NCBI GenBank assembly: GCA_018057825.1
Contig: JAGPCY010000030.1
Location: 1 to 64,000 of the forward strand
DNA from: Kofleriaceae bacterium
GTDB lineage: Bacteria; Myxococcota_A; Polyangia; Haliangiales; Haliangiaceae
Reading direction: 5' to 3'
Length of the DNA: 64,000 bases
Position 1 is the first letter of the stretch. The number at the start of each line of letters is the position of its first letter. Shown piece by piece: positions 10,248-18,670 of the stretch. Both the position numbers and the translations under genes were made by a program. The notes beneath the pieces are model-generated. The model was not told the origin of the DNA and ran no database searches. It saw only the letters and a list, made by a program, of their open reading frames with translations.

Positions 10248-10778
10248 TCAGCGCGGCCCGTGGAGCCGGTCGTAGGTCGAGCGCGCCATGATCGCCAGCT
10301 CGCTGTGCAGGCACGCGACCTTGGCGTAGGCCCGGCCGTCGCCGGGCGGCGGGCACTCGTCGAACAGGAGGCCCTTCACGACCACGGCCTGATCGGCGAA
10401 CTTGGTCCGCTCGGCGTCGCCGCGGACGGCGTCGGGGTGCCACGGCGGCTGCAGGTGGATCCGGGTGCCGTCGCCGAGCTCGATGGCGGCGTGGCCACTG
10501 GCGGCCGCGCGATCGGCGGCGTCGGCGCGCTCGAGCTTGTCGGCGGCGACGACGCGATAGGTGCCGAACACCTCGACCAGCGAGCCCGACTTGGCGAACA
10601 CGTCGACGGCGTGGACCACCGCCAGGCCGGGGCTGGCCGGCGGCGTGGCGGTCGGGGTCGGCGTGGTGGGCGGAGGCGTCGAGGGCTGATCCATGGTGCT
10701 ACATCCCCAGGCCGCGAGCGCGGCCACGGCGGCGCCCGCGCGGGCACCCGGGTGGAGGAGTCGGTTGGCGAAGCTCAC
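10248..10778 (-). CDS. Small lipoprotein of unknown function (176 aa)
   Basis: The N-terminus is a lipoprotein signal ([18 protein letters not shown]) with lipidation predicted on the Cys, followed by a Pro/Thr-rich linker of about 20 residues. The rest is a globular domain of about 125 residues ([20 protein letters not shown] onward) of beta-rich appearance that I cannot name. The ATG overlaps the stop of the DUF4157 gene by 4 bases (ATGA), so it is translated together with it. Its position suggests an envelope-anchored partner or immunity-type protein for the DUF4157 protein, but this is only inference from coupling. Confidence 0.7.
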   Translation of the reverse strand: MSFANRLLHPGARAGAAVAALAAWGCSTMDQPSTPPPTTPTPTATPPASPGLAVVHAVDVFAKSGSLVEVFGTYRVVAADKLERADAADRAAASGHAAIELGDGTRIHLQPPWHPDAVRGDAERTKFADQAVVVKGLLFDECPPPGDGRAYAKVACLHSELAIMARSTYDRLHGPR

Positions 10779-12592
10779 GTCTTCTCGGTGGCCAGTGTGG
10801 TCGGAGTCTGGCCGTGCTGGCCGTGGGTATCACGGTGCTGCTCGTGGAAGGTCTGGCCGGTGCGGTCGGCGCCCTTGGTCGGGACACCGTACATCTGCAA
10901 CCACCACTCGTCGGTGCCGCTGCCGGCGTAGTTCTCCATGGTGATGTTGTCCGACCCGGTCGTGCTCTTGAAGATGACGCCGCCCCAGTGGAAGTTCCAC
11001 ACCGATCGCCCGTTGGGCTTGGCGTCGCCGCCTGACGAGATCGTGTAGGCCTCGCCGACGTCGGGGTTGGCATGGCGGTTGATGCCGACCTTGGCGTCGA
11101 AGGCCTCCTGGTCCTTGGGCACCATCGCCAGGTACGGCCCCATGATCTCCGCGACCAGCTCGTCGCGAACCTTGCGCGCGCCCAGGTAGGCGTTCAGCAC
11201 GTCCTGCAAGGTCTTGCCGTTGATGTCGGTCTTGCCCAGGGCCTGCCACTTGGCGTCGGCGTCGAGGTAGGCCTGGCGAGCGAGGTCGAGCCGCGCGTCG
11301 ATCGCGGCCTTGGCCTTGGCGTACTCGTCCTCGAGGGCCTTGATCGTCGTCGCGTCGCCGCCGGCGGCCGCGACCTTCTTGTCGTGGGCGGCCTTGAGCG
11401 GCGCGTACTCGGCGTCGACCGCATCGAAGGCCGCGATCGCCTTGTTGACAGCCTCGATCGCGGTGTTGATCTGGCCGATGTAGGGCCCGAGCTCCGTGGA
11501 CAGGCCGTCGAACTTGGCGATCGCCGCGGTGACATCGGCCATCACGGTCTTCACGTTCGGCATCTTGTCGCCGAAGTGGTTGACCATGATCTCGTACTTC
11601 ATCAGCTCGGGGTCGGTCGACGTGGCGTTGGCGGTGCTGCCATCCTTGGCCACGTACTCGGCCCGCAGGGTCTTGCCCTCGGCGAAGGCCCCGGTCACGG
11701 TCCGGGCGGCGTTGCCGCAGTCGTCAGGGATGGTCTTGTCGGTCTTGCCGTCGACCGGATCGACCGGCTTGACCCGGGTCAACGTGGCCGCCGCCTGCTC
11801 GAGGTCGCCGGGCGTCGCGCCGGTCACCGTGCCGGCGGTCTTGGCCAAGATGAGCGGCGCCTTGGCCGCGGTCAGGCCGGCGTTGATCCCCGACAAGCGG
11901 CTCTCGAGGACGTACATCTCCTGCGAGCCGGCGATGTGGGCCTGGGCGATGGCCGCGGTGCCGTCCTCAGCGACCCGCAGCGGCGTGCCGTTGGCCCAGT
12001 GCACGTTCTTCTTGGTGTCCTCGGCGCCGGCGATCGAGAAGTCGCGGAACCGCTGGATCGCGCCGCTCGCGCCGGCCGCGGTGCCGCCGCCGGTGCGACC
12101 GATCGATTCACCGCGCGCCGCCTGGGCGCCCCAGCGATCGGCCTCGGCCTCGAGGCCGGCGTCGTCGTTCAACCCGGCGCCCTTGTACTGCGTGGTCGCG
12201 GCGACGCGACCTTCGCTCTGCTGCACGACGTGGGCGAGCTCGTGGCCGATGAGCTCCTGCCCGCCGGGCGAGTGCGGCGCATACTGCCCCGGCGCGAAGT
12301 GGACGTCGGTGCCCTGGGTGTACGCGAGCGCGCCCATCGCCGGCGCGGCGCCGCCCTCGTGAACGCGGACCGCGCTGAAGTCGAAGTCGAAGGCGTCCTC
12401 CATCTTGGCCTGCACCACCGGATCGAGGGCGCCGGTGGTCGGCGACGCGGACGGCGCGGCGGGATCGGCGGCGCCAGGGGCGCCAGCGGCGCGGCGCTGG
12501 ATGGTCTCGCTGCGGGTGCGCTTCCCCGCGCTCGCGGCGCTCGACTCGGTCGCGCCGGAGGTGGGGGTGGACTCGTCGTGGTGCCGCCTCAT
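10775..12592 (-). CDS. DUF4157 (eCIS-core type) domain protein with coiled-coil middle and unknown C-terminal domain (605 aa)
   Basis: Residues of about 56-140 match the DUF4157/eCIS_core pattern: a short helical lead ([20 protein letters not shown]), [11 protein letters not shown], then [10 protein letters not shown] with HELAH at 117-121, followed by LEAEADRWG. The family is common near extracellular contractile injection systems and in bacterial toxins, and the HExxH is metalloprotease-like. Residues of about 340-470 are charged and helical. The last 100 residues carry an aromatic motif ([26 protein letters not shown]) of unknown function that could be an effector head. There is no signal peptide. 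A TACACT box ends 5 bases before the ATG and no Shine-Dalgarno is visible. The stop overlaps the next lipoprotein gene. Confidence 0.85.
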   Translation of the reverse strand: MRRHHDESTPTSGATESSAASAGKRTRSETIQRRAAGAPGAADPAAPSASPTTGALDPVVQAKMEDAFDFDFSAVRVHEGGAAPAMGALAYTQGTDVHFAPGQYAPHSPGGQELIGHELAHVVQQSEGRVAATTQYKGAGLNDDAGLEAEADRWGAQAARGESIGRTGGGTAAGASGAIQRFRDFSIAGAEDTKKNVHWANGTPLRVAEDGTAAIAQAHIAGSQEMYVLESRLSGINAGLTAAKAPLILAKTAGTVTGATPGDLEQAAATLTRVKPVDPVDGKTDKTIPDDCGNAARTVTGAFAEGKTLRAEYVAKDGSTANATSTDPELMKYEIMVNHFGDKMPNVKTVMADVTAAIAKFDGLSTELGPYIGQINTAIEAVNKAIAAFDAVDAEYAPLKAAHDKKVAAAGGDATTIKALEDEYAKAKAAIDARLDLARQAYLDADAKWQALGKTDINGKTLQDVLNAYLGARKVRDELVAEIMGPYLAMVPKDQEAFDAKVGINRHANPDVGEAYTISSGGDAKPNGRSVWNFHWGGVIFKSTTGSDNITMENYAGSGTDEWWLQMYGVPTKGADRTGQTFHEQHRDTHGQHGQTPTTLATEKT

Positions 12593-12597
12593 GGCAC

Positions 12598-12603
12598 AGT
12601 GTA
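12598..12603 (-). promoter_or_regulatory. TACACT -10 box for a leaderless start of the DUF4157 gene
   Basis: TACACT on the minus strand, 5-base spacer, ATG 12592; no Shine-Dalgarno. It would give the DUF4157 gene its own promoter inside the leftward unit. Confidence 0.45.
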
Positions 12604-12708
12604 CGGGCCGCGGGCGGTGGATCTACCCGCCGCCGTGGCCCCACCCCGAGAGGGTGAGGCGTGGTCCACATCTTCGACGAGGCGGCGGCGGCGCTCACCC
12701 CGCCGCGC

Positions 12709-13245
12709 TCAACGTCGGGCCAGGGCGCGGTCGATCAAGGCCAGGGCGTCGGCCGGGCCGGTGCGGGCCAGGAGCTGGCGCGCCAGGCCCGAGACCTCGG
12801 GGTGCGACGACGCGGCGGCCCAGAAGCCGCGCAGCACCGCCTCGTGGCTGGTGGCGCCGGCCGGCGGAACCACGCCGTGACCGAGGGCCTCGACCACCAC
12901 CGCCAGCGCGACCTCCTCGGCGACGCGCAGGCGCTCGCGATCGGCGGCGACCAGCGCCTCGACCAGCTCGATCCCCTGGGTCAACGCGGCGCGCGCGCGG
13001 CCGAGCTCAGCGCGACGACGGCCACCGCGGCGCTCGTCGTCGGGCTCGGCGGTCAGCGCCAGGCGCAGCGCGGCGAAGCGGGCGGCGCCGCCGCGCCGGA
13101 GCTTGCCGAACAGCTCCTCGGCCGCGGTCAGCCAGGCGCGGATCGCGGCGGCCGCCGTGGGATCGCCCTGCTCGACGCGGGTCGCCAGCGCCGGCGCCTG
13201 CCGGGCCAGCTCGTCGATCATCTCGAGGTGAGGGACGTGCAGCAT
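12709..13245 (-). CDS. Helical protein of unknown function (178 aa)
   Basis: This is an Ala/Leu/Arg-rich, almost entirely helical protein with no signal peptide and no recognised motif. It begins MLHVPHLEMIDELARQ. A GGAG lies 6 bases before the ATG, inside the end of the preceding gene. It starts 3 bases after the stop of the 240-aa protein upstream and ends 116 bases before the DUF4157 gene, so it belongs to the same unit. The function is unknown. Confidence 0.6.
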   Translation of the reverse strand: MLHVPHLEMIDELARQAPALATRVEQGDPTAAAAIRAWLTAAEELFGKLRRGGAARFAALRLALTAEPDDERRGGRRRAELGRARAALTQGIELVEALVAADRERLRVAEEVALAVVVEALGHGVVPPAGATSHEAVLRGFWAAASSHPEVSGLARQLLARTGPADALALIDRALARR

Positions 13246-13248
13246 GGC

Positions 13249-13971
13249 TCACTCCGGGGTCAGGCGACGGGTGATCGCGCCGCCCTGCTCGACGTGGGTG
13301 ACCTCGACGCCCTCCTCGGCGATCTGCAGGCGCAGCATGGTGAGCGGCGCGCCGGCGCCGAGCTCGCGCAACGCCGCGGTGCCGAGCTCGACCACCACAT
13401 CGGCCGGCGGCGGGTTGGGCGGCGGCGGCACCGGCTCGAGGGTGAGCAAGGGTCGCGTGACGGCGAGCGCGGCGTCGGTGAGCGCGGTGCGCAGGGGCGG
13501 CAGGCGATCGTCGAGGATGACCGGCCGAGTGGCGTCGGGGCTACCCGGCCAGGCCGCCAGCACCGCCACGACGGCGTCGCGCACGGTGGCGTAGGTCGGC
13601 GCTACGCGGATGGCCGACCACCGCTCGGCCTCGCGGGCCAGGGGCGCGGCCAGGCCCTCGCGGTCGATGAGCTCGAAGCCAGAGGCGTTGAGCTCGGTGA
13701 CCCAGCGCTCGAACACCTGATCGCGCCAGCGATCGAACACGTCGCGGGGCAGGACTTCGACGTAGGTCGGCGGCGGCGGCGCCACGCCGGTGACCGCGGC
13801 TGGCAGCTCGACGGTCAGAGTGGGCAGTCGGAAGCGCGGCACCGGCATCGTGCGCAGGAGCTCGTCTTGCTGATACAGGAGCGCGATCCGCGCGGTCTCG
13901 CGATCGGCCTCGACGCGCGCGCGCGTGGCCTGGGCGAGGAGGGCGGACAAGGTCTCGGTGAGCGTGGGCAT
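13249..13971 (-). CDS. Protein of unknown function in the DUF2589/DUF4157 unit (240 aa)
   Basis: The ATG is preceded by GGAG at 5-base spacing. The protein has a helical N-terminus (residues 1-40), a Pro-rich beta-looking middle (VPRFRLPTLTVELPAAV), a helical section (FDRWRDQVFERWVTELNASGFELID) and a second Pro-rich loop near residue 190. No family is recognised and there is no signal peptide or membrane segment. It sits between the DUF2589 gene (64 bases upstream) and the 178-aa helical protein. A role alongside DUF2589 is inferred from position alone. Confidence 0.65.
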   Translation of the reverse strand: MPTLTETLSALLAQATRARVEADRETARIALLYQQDELLRTMPVPRFRLPTLTVELPAAVTGVAPPPPTYVEVLPRDVFDRWRDQVFERWVTELNASGFELIDREGLAAPLAREAERWSAIRVAPTYATVRDAVVAVLAAWPGSPDATRPVILDDRLPPLRTALTDAALAVTRPLLTLEPVPPPPNPPPADVVVELGTAALRELGAGAPLTMLRLQIAEEGVEVTHVEQGGAITRRLTPE

Positions 13972-14034
13972 GAAGACTCCAGGGAGCGGGAGGGGGGCCG
14001 CGACGGCGCGAGGCCGCCGCGGCCCGTCGATGGG

Positions 14035-14916
14035 CTAGACCGGGGTCGACGCGGTCTTCGGCGCCGACCGGGTGGCGTCCTCGAGGATGCCGAGGATGCG
14101 ATCGAGCCCGGCCGGGATCTCGGCCTGGGTCGCCACCACCTTCACCGCCATCGAGTACGTGCGCTCGGTCTTCGCGCCCGAGTTGCTCGACTTCTGGTAC
14201 GACGCCGAGACGTTGAGCTTGACCGAGGCGCGCTTGCCGCCGGCCTGGAAGCTCAGGTCACCGCCGATCTTGAAGCTCGTCGCGGTGTCCATGTACTCGA
14301 GGTTGTTGATCTTGCAGTTGAAGTCGATCTCGCCGCGCTCGATCTGGAAGTTGGGGATCGGCACGATCGCGAGCATCGGCACCTGCAAGACCATGTTCTC
14401 GTACTGCGCCGGCTGCGCCGACGTGATGGTCGTGGTCAGTCCGGTGATGGTCACCGGCGAGCCGCCGCTCGGCACCCACGAGTAGGTCGGCGCCGCGGTG
14501 TAGCCGGCGCCCGGGTTGGTGACCGCGACCGCGGTGATCACGCCGTTCACGACGGTCGCCGAGGCGGTAGCGGTCACCGCCGGCGTGCCGGTCGGCGCCG
14601 ACAGCGTCAGATCGACGGTGCCGTTGAAGGTCGAGCTGCCGCCGATGTTGCTGCCGGCGGCCATCGGGGTCGTCACGACGATCGTGGCGATCCGGCCCGG
14701 CGCGACGTAGGGCGCGACCTCCTTCTGGTACGCGAACGACACGTAGATCGGCTTGCGCGCGTTGGGGTCGCTGGGGTCAGCCTGGAAGCCGACCTCGTTG
14801 ATGAAGTTGACCGTGGTCAGCGCCGCCTGCTTCTGGGCGTTCACCATCGCGACCAGGGGGCCACCGATCATGGCGGCGAAGTCGAGGCTCGAGATCTCCT
14901 GTCCGGGAGTCGGCAT
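14035..14916 (-). CDS. DUF2589-family protein with an inserted Gly-Tyr-Pro repeat-like domain (293 aa)
   Basis: The N-terminus (ISSLDFAAMIGGPLVAMVNA then TTVNFINEVGF) and the later segment (LQVPMLAIVPIPNFQIERGEIDFNCKIN) match the pattern I associate with DUF2589, a family of unknown function often found in accessory loci. Between them, at about residues 90-170, lies an extra beta-type segment containing VTNPGAGYTAAPTYSWV, the style of repeats in phage and adhesin proteins. The C-terminal third (SVKLNVSASYQKSSNSGAKTE) is beta-rich. GGAGG lies 7 bases before the ATG. It heads the leftward unit; the divergent neighbour starts 300 bases away. Confidence 0.8.
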   Translation of the reverse strand: MPTPGQEISSLDFAAMIGGPLVAMVNAQKQAALTTVNFINEVGFQADPSDPNARKPIYVSFAYQKEVAPYVAPGRIATIVVTTPMAAGSNIGGSSTFNGTVDLTLSAPTGTPAVTATASATVVNGVITAVAVTNPGAGYTAAPTYSWVPSGGSPVTITGLTTTITSAQPAQYENMVLQVPMLAIVPIPNFQIERGEIDFNCKINNLEYMDTATSFKIGGDLSFQAGGKRASVKLNVSASYQKSSNSGAKTERTYSMAVKVVATQAEIPAGLDRILGILEDATRSAPKTASTPV

Positions 14917-15106
14917 ACGGTTCCTCCAAAGAACGCATCGCGGCCGTCGGCGCGCGCGACACTCGTCGCGCCCACCCGACCGCGCCTGGGGTCCGCGTCC
15001 GCGGTCCGCTCAGGTGCGAAGCTCTAGAGCACGACGCGTGCCGACGCCGCGACCTCATGATCGGTGGGCAACCTCGCGGACCGTCGTCGAGCGGGCGAGC
15101 GCCCCG

Positions 15107-15156
15107 GGTTCCACCTCGGTTCCACCCGGGTTCCACCTGGGTTCCACCGGGTTCCA
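15107..15156. repeat. Five helically phased copies of GGTTCCACC (11-bp period)
   Basis: GGTTCCACC begins at 15107, 15118, 15129 and 15140, and a partial copy (GGTTCCA) begins at 15150. The period of 10-11 bases matches one DNA turn. The array lies in the 300-base region between the divergent DUF2589 gene and the DUF362 lipoprotein gene, about 60 bases before the latter's ATG. The rest of this intergenic region shows no further gene or clear RNA. The placement suits a multi-site operator, but no regulator is identified. Confidence 0.8.
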
Positions 15157-15216
15157 GTGCGACACCGGCCTCGCCGACCGCTTGCGTCGGTCCGGCGAGG
15201 AGCGGAAGCTGCGGCG

Positions 15217-17220
15217 ATGCTCCGGTCCGCCGCCTTCGCCGTGGTGTCCGTGTGGATCGCCGCCTGTGGCCGGTCGAGCGAGCCGACACCGCGACCGAGC
15301 GCTCGCCCCGGCGACGCCGCGGTGGCCGCCGCCGACGCCCGCGCCGCCGACGCCGCGCCGGCTGACGCCGCGGTGGCCTCGGTCCCGGCGGTCGACACCA
15401 CGACCGGCGCGTCGCCGGCCTGGCAACCGGGCCCGCCGGTGGTGGTCGGCGACACCGTCGACGGCGCGGCGCTGCGCGCCGCCAACCGCGCCCGGGTCAA
15501 GGCCGATCGCTCGCCGGTGACGCTCCTGCGCGGGACCTCGGCGCGCGAGCTGGGCCAGCGGATCTGCGAGGCGGTGGTGCCGCGACGACCGCCGGCCACG
15601 CCGGTCTTGCTCAAGCCCAACCTCGGCGGCTTCGACTGGTTCAAGAACCCCAAGACCAACGGCGGCGACAACGGCGTCGCCGGCCGCATCACCGATCCCG
15701 AGTTCGTCCGCGGCGTGATCCACTGCCTCAAGGCCCGCGGCCACACCGCGATCACCGTGGCCGACGGGTTCGGTGGCAAGCCGACCGACTGGGACCGCCT
15801 GGTCGACGTGTCCGGTTACCGGACGATGTGCGCCGACGAGGGCGTGACCCTGGTCGCCCTCGACGATGACGGCGTCTACGACGTCGAGGGCACCCAGCCG
15901 GGCAAGCCCCTGGGGCTGACCGGGATGGAGCGGACGCGGATCCCGACCTTGCTCATCCCCAAGATCGTCGCCGAGCACCTCGATCACGGGTTGTTCCTGT
16001 CGCTGCCCAAGCTCAAGGCCCACCGGTTCGCGGTGTTCTCGATCGCGGTGAAGTCGCTGCAGGGCGTGGCGATGTACAGCGACGCCGCCCCGGCGTACCG
16101 CCAGAAGTGGCGCACCCACAAGGAGGTCGGGGCCGCCCTCGAGTTGATCAAGAAGGGCGATCCGCGGGCGCGCGCGACCTACGTCGCCGCCCTCGAGAAG
16201 TTCGCCCAGCGTATGGTCGACCTGTTCGAGGTCGAGACGCCCCACGCCATCCTGGTCGACGGCGCGCCGGCGATCGGCGGCGACGGCTTCCAGGTGCTGT
16301 TGCCGTCGGCCGAGCTGGTCGCGCTCGGCGGCACCAACCCGGTGCTGGTCGATCGGGTCGGCGCTGAGTTCCTGGGCCTGTGGGATCACGATGGCCTGGC
16401 CGCTGAGCTGGGCGGCCACCGCACCTCGCCGCTCCTGACCGAGGCCGCGGCGCGGTTCGAGGTCGACCTGACCGCGCCGAAGGTGGTCGGCGATGGCGCC
16501 GACCTCCTGGCCCGCCGGCGGCCGGGTCGGCTCTACGCTATGGCCGGGTTCGTCGTCGACGATGTCGCCGCGGCCGAGGTCCGCGAGGTCCACGCCGCGC
16601 GGGTCGACGACGCCGACGCCCCGATCATGGACGGCGCGATCGAGCCGATCTGGGATCGCGCGCCGGCGCTGGCCTTCGCGACCAACTGGAAGGGCGACGT
16701 CACGCCGCACCGCTCGACGGTCCGCCTGCTGTGGTCGGCGCGTGGCCTCCACGTCTTGTGGCAGGTCGAGGGAACCAAGGGGAACACCGATCAGAGCCGC
16801 CCGATCGACGTCGAGCGCGACGGGCTGTATCAGGAGGACTGCGTCGAGCTGTTCATCGCGCCCGACCCGGCGGTGCCGCGCCGCTACTTCGAGATCGAGG
16901 TCGGCCCCTTCGGCCACTGGTTCGACATCGCGGTCGATCGCAGCGGCCGCCCGGGCGCGGTCAAGCAGGACACCGCGTGGTCCGGCGCCCTCACGATCGG
17001 CACCGCGCGCGACGCCGCCGCCGGCACCGCGACGATCGAGTTCACGATCGCCGCGCCCGAGCTGGTGGCAGCGCTGCGCCCCGGCGCGCGCCTGCCGCTC
17101 GGCCTCGATCGCATGGAGGGCAAGGCGCCGCGGCAGTACCTGATGGCCTTCCCCGCGCGCACCGCCAAGCCCAACTTCCACGCCCCGACCGGCTTCGGGG
17201 TGCTGGTCGTCGACCCGTAG
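15217..17220 (+). CDS. DUF362-domain lipoprotein with C-terminal CBM9-like domain (667 aa)
   Basis: The ATG at 15217 is preceded by GGAAG and gives a lipoprotein signal (MLRSAAFAVVSVWIAACGR); longer upstream frames run through the 11-bp repeat and are rejected. After a Pro/Ala-rich linker, residues of about 125-430 resemble DUF362: VLLKPNLGG, a segment on ITDPEFVRGVIHCLKARGH, LFLSLPKLKAHRF and a Gly-rich turn. Residues of about 465-660 resemble the CBM9-like fold found on secreted enzymes (DGAIEPIWDRAPAL, WSARGLHVLWQVEG, EDCVELFIAP, YFEIEVGPFGHWFD). No Cys clusters for Fe-S centres are seen, although some DUF362 proteins have them. It is an exported outer-surface protein of unknown activity; the CBM9-like part may bind polysaccharide. 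Confidence 0.8.
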   Translation: MLRSAAFAVVSVWIAACGRSSEPTPRPSARPGDAAVAAADARAADAAPADAAVASVPAVDTTTGASPAWQPGPPVVVGDTVDGAALRAANRARVKADRSPVTLLRGTSARELGQRICEAVVPRRPPATPVLLKPNLGGFDWFKNPKTNGGDNGVAGRITDPEFVRGVIHCLKARGHTAITVADGFGGKPTDWDRLVDVSGYRTMCADEGVTLVALDDDGVYDVEGTQPGKPLGLTGMERTRIPTLLIPKIVAEHLDHGLFLSLPKLKAHRFAVFSIAVKSLQGVAMYSDAAPAYRQKWRTHKEVGAALELIKKGDPRARATYVAALEKFAQRMVDLFEVETPHAILVDGAPAIGGDGFQVLLPSAELVALGGTNPVLVDRVGAEFLGLWDHDGLAAELGGHRTSPLLTEAAARFEVDLTAPKVVGDGADLLARRRPGRLYAMAGFVVDDVAAAEVREVHAARVDDADAPIMDGAIEPIWDRAPALAFATNWKGDVTPHRSTVRLLWSARGLHVLWQVEGTKGNTDQSRPIDVERDGLYQEDCVELFIAPDPAVPRRYFEIEVGPFGHWFDIAVDRSGRPGAVKQDTAWSGALTIGTARDAAAGTATIEFTIAAPELVAALRPGARLPLGLDRMEGKAPRQYLMAFPARTAKPNFHAPTGFGVLVVDP

Positions 17221-17241
17221 GCGCGCCGACGGCCCGGGTGG

Positions 17242-17247
17242 TAGGGT
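17242..17247 (+). promoter_or_regulatory. TANNNT -10 box (TAGGGT) for a leaderless start at 17255
   Basis: TAGGGT is followed by 7 bases and then ATG 17255. No Shine-Dalgarno sequence lies between, so transcription probably begins at or next to the start codon. Confidence 0.5.
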
Positions 17248-17254
17248 GCGCGCC

Positions 17255-18652
17255 ATGCCAGGTCGTCCTCGTCCGCCGCGCCGCGAGCCTCGTGGATCGG
17301 GGCCACGCCCGTCGGGGCCGCGCCCGTCGCGGCCGCGGCCGCCGAAGCCGGATCGCGCGCCGGGGCTGCGCGCGCCGGGTGGTCCGCGCCGCGGCCTGTC
17401 GATGCCGCGGGCGCCGGGCGCGATCTCCACCGGCGGCGATCGCGAGCTCGCCGCACGGCTGGGTGACGCTCTGACCGCGGCGGCCCACGACGACGTCGTC
17501 GCCGACAGCCTGACCCACCCGATCCACACCTACCCGGCCCGGCTGCACCCGGCGACCGCCCGCGCCCTGGTCGAGCTGGTGGTCGACAACATGCCCGATC
17601 GCACGGTCTTCCTCGATCCGTTCTGCGGCTCGGGCACGACGCTGGTCGAGGCCCGCGCGGTCAACGCCCCGGCGATCGGCGTCGATCTCAACCCGCTGGC
17701 GGTCCGGCTGGCCTGGGTCAAGACCTGGACCGCGCCGGTGTCGCGCCGCCGCGCGATGCGCGAGCTCGGCATGCGCCTGGCCGGCGACGTGCTGGCGATG
17801 GGGCGCGACGCCCGCAAGTCGGGCCACAGCGCGGCGCCGCTCCGGGCCCCGGTCGGCTTCGATCCCAACGCGCGGCAGCGCCGGCTGGCGCGCTGGTTCG
17901 CGCCCCACGTCCGGCGTGAGCTCGAGGCCCTGGCCGCCGCGATCGAGGAGGTCCGCGTCGACGACGTCGAGCTGGCCGAGGTGCTGACGATCGCGCTGTC
18001 GGCGGTCCTCTACAAGGTGTCGTCGCGCAAGAGCGACACCGATCCGACCTGGGTCGAGCGCAACGTCCCGCGCGGCGCCGCTGCCCGCTGGTTCGGCGAG
18101 CGGGTGGCGATGATCGCCGCCGGTCTCGACGATCTGGCGGTCGGCCGGGTGGCCCCGACCGTGGTCCATGAGGCCGACGCCCGCGCCCTCGGTCGCCTCG
18201 AGCTGCCGCCGGTCGGCGCGGTCGTGACCTCGCCGCCCTACCCCGGCACCTACGACTACGCCGATCAGCACCGCCTGCGCTTCGACTTCCTCGGGCTGCG
18301 CCACCGCGCGTTCACCGAAAAGGAGCTGGGCGCGCGTCGGCAGTTCTCGGCCAACAGCGTCGAGGCGATGCGGCAGTGGCGCGCCGATCAGGTGACGTGG
18401 ATGGGCTCCCTGGCCGAGGTCCTGGTGCCGGGCGCATGGGCGGCCTTCGTGGTCGGAGACTCGCTGGCCGGCACCCGCGCGATCTACGCCGACGACGAGC
18501 TGCGCGGCGCCCTCGACGATCGCCTGGCCGCGGTGGCGTGGGCCGCCCAGGAGCGGCCGATGCTGGGCGCGGTCGAGCGCCGGGCCTTCGCCGAGCGGCC
18601 CAAGCGCGAGCACGTGATCCTCCTCGAGCGCCGGCCCGATCCGGTCGGCTAG
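17255..18652 (+). CDS. DNA methyltransferase-like protein (SAM-dependent, TSPPY type; 465 aa)
   Basis: Motif I (DPFCGSGTT) lies near residue 122 and motif IV (TSPPYPGTYDY) near 325, in the order I then IV with a segment of about 190 residues between. Other family-like elements are HTYPARLHP near residue 90 and a terminal strand EHVILLERRP. These support a SAM-dependent N6-adenine or N4-cytosine methylase acting on DNA, although RNA or other substrates are not excluded. The first 50 residues are a Pro/Arg-rich basic tail that may bind nucleic acid. No restriction endonuclease gene is adjacent, so it is probably an orphan methylase. The ATG was chosen because of the TAGGGT box 7 bases upstream; GTG at 17246 is possible. 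Confidence 0.8.
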   Translation: MPGRPRPPRREPRGSGPRPSGPRPSRPRPPKPDRAPGLRAPGGPRRGLSMPRAPGAISTGGDRELAARLGDALTAAAHDDVVADSLTHPIHTYPARLHPATARALVELVVDNMPDRTVFLDPFCGSGTTLVEARAVNAPAIGVDLNPLAVRLAWVKTWTAPVSRRRAMRELGMRLAGDVLAMGRDARKSGHSAAPLRAPVGFDPNARQRRLARWFAPHVRRELEALAAAIEEVRVDDVELAEVLTIALSAVLYKVSSRKSDTDPTWVERNVPRGAAARWFGERVAMIAAGLDDLAVGRVAPTVVHEADARALGRLELPPVGAVVTSPPYPGTYDYADQHRLRFDFLGLRHRAFTEKELGARRQFSANSVEAMRQWRADQVTWMGSLAEVLVPGAWAAFVVGDSLAGTRAIYADDELRGALDDRLAAVAWAAQERPMLGAVERRAFAERPKREHVILLERRPDPVG

Positions 18653-18670
18653 ACCGGACCGCGCGGCGGC

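Noticed and set aside
15107-15156. GGTTCCACC array as a CRISPR or coding repeat
   Set aside because: The unit is only 9 bases with 1-2 base gaps. The frame through it is upstream of a clear signal peptide with its own ribosome site.
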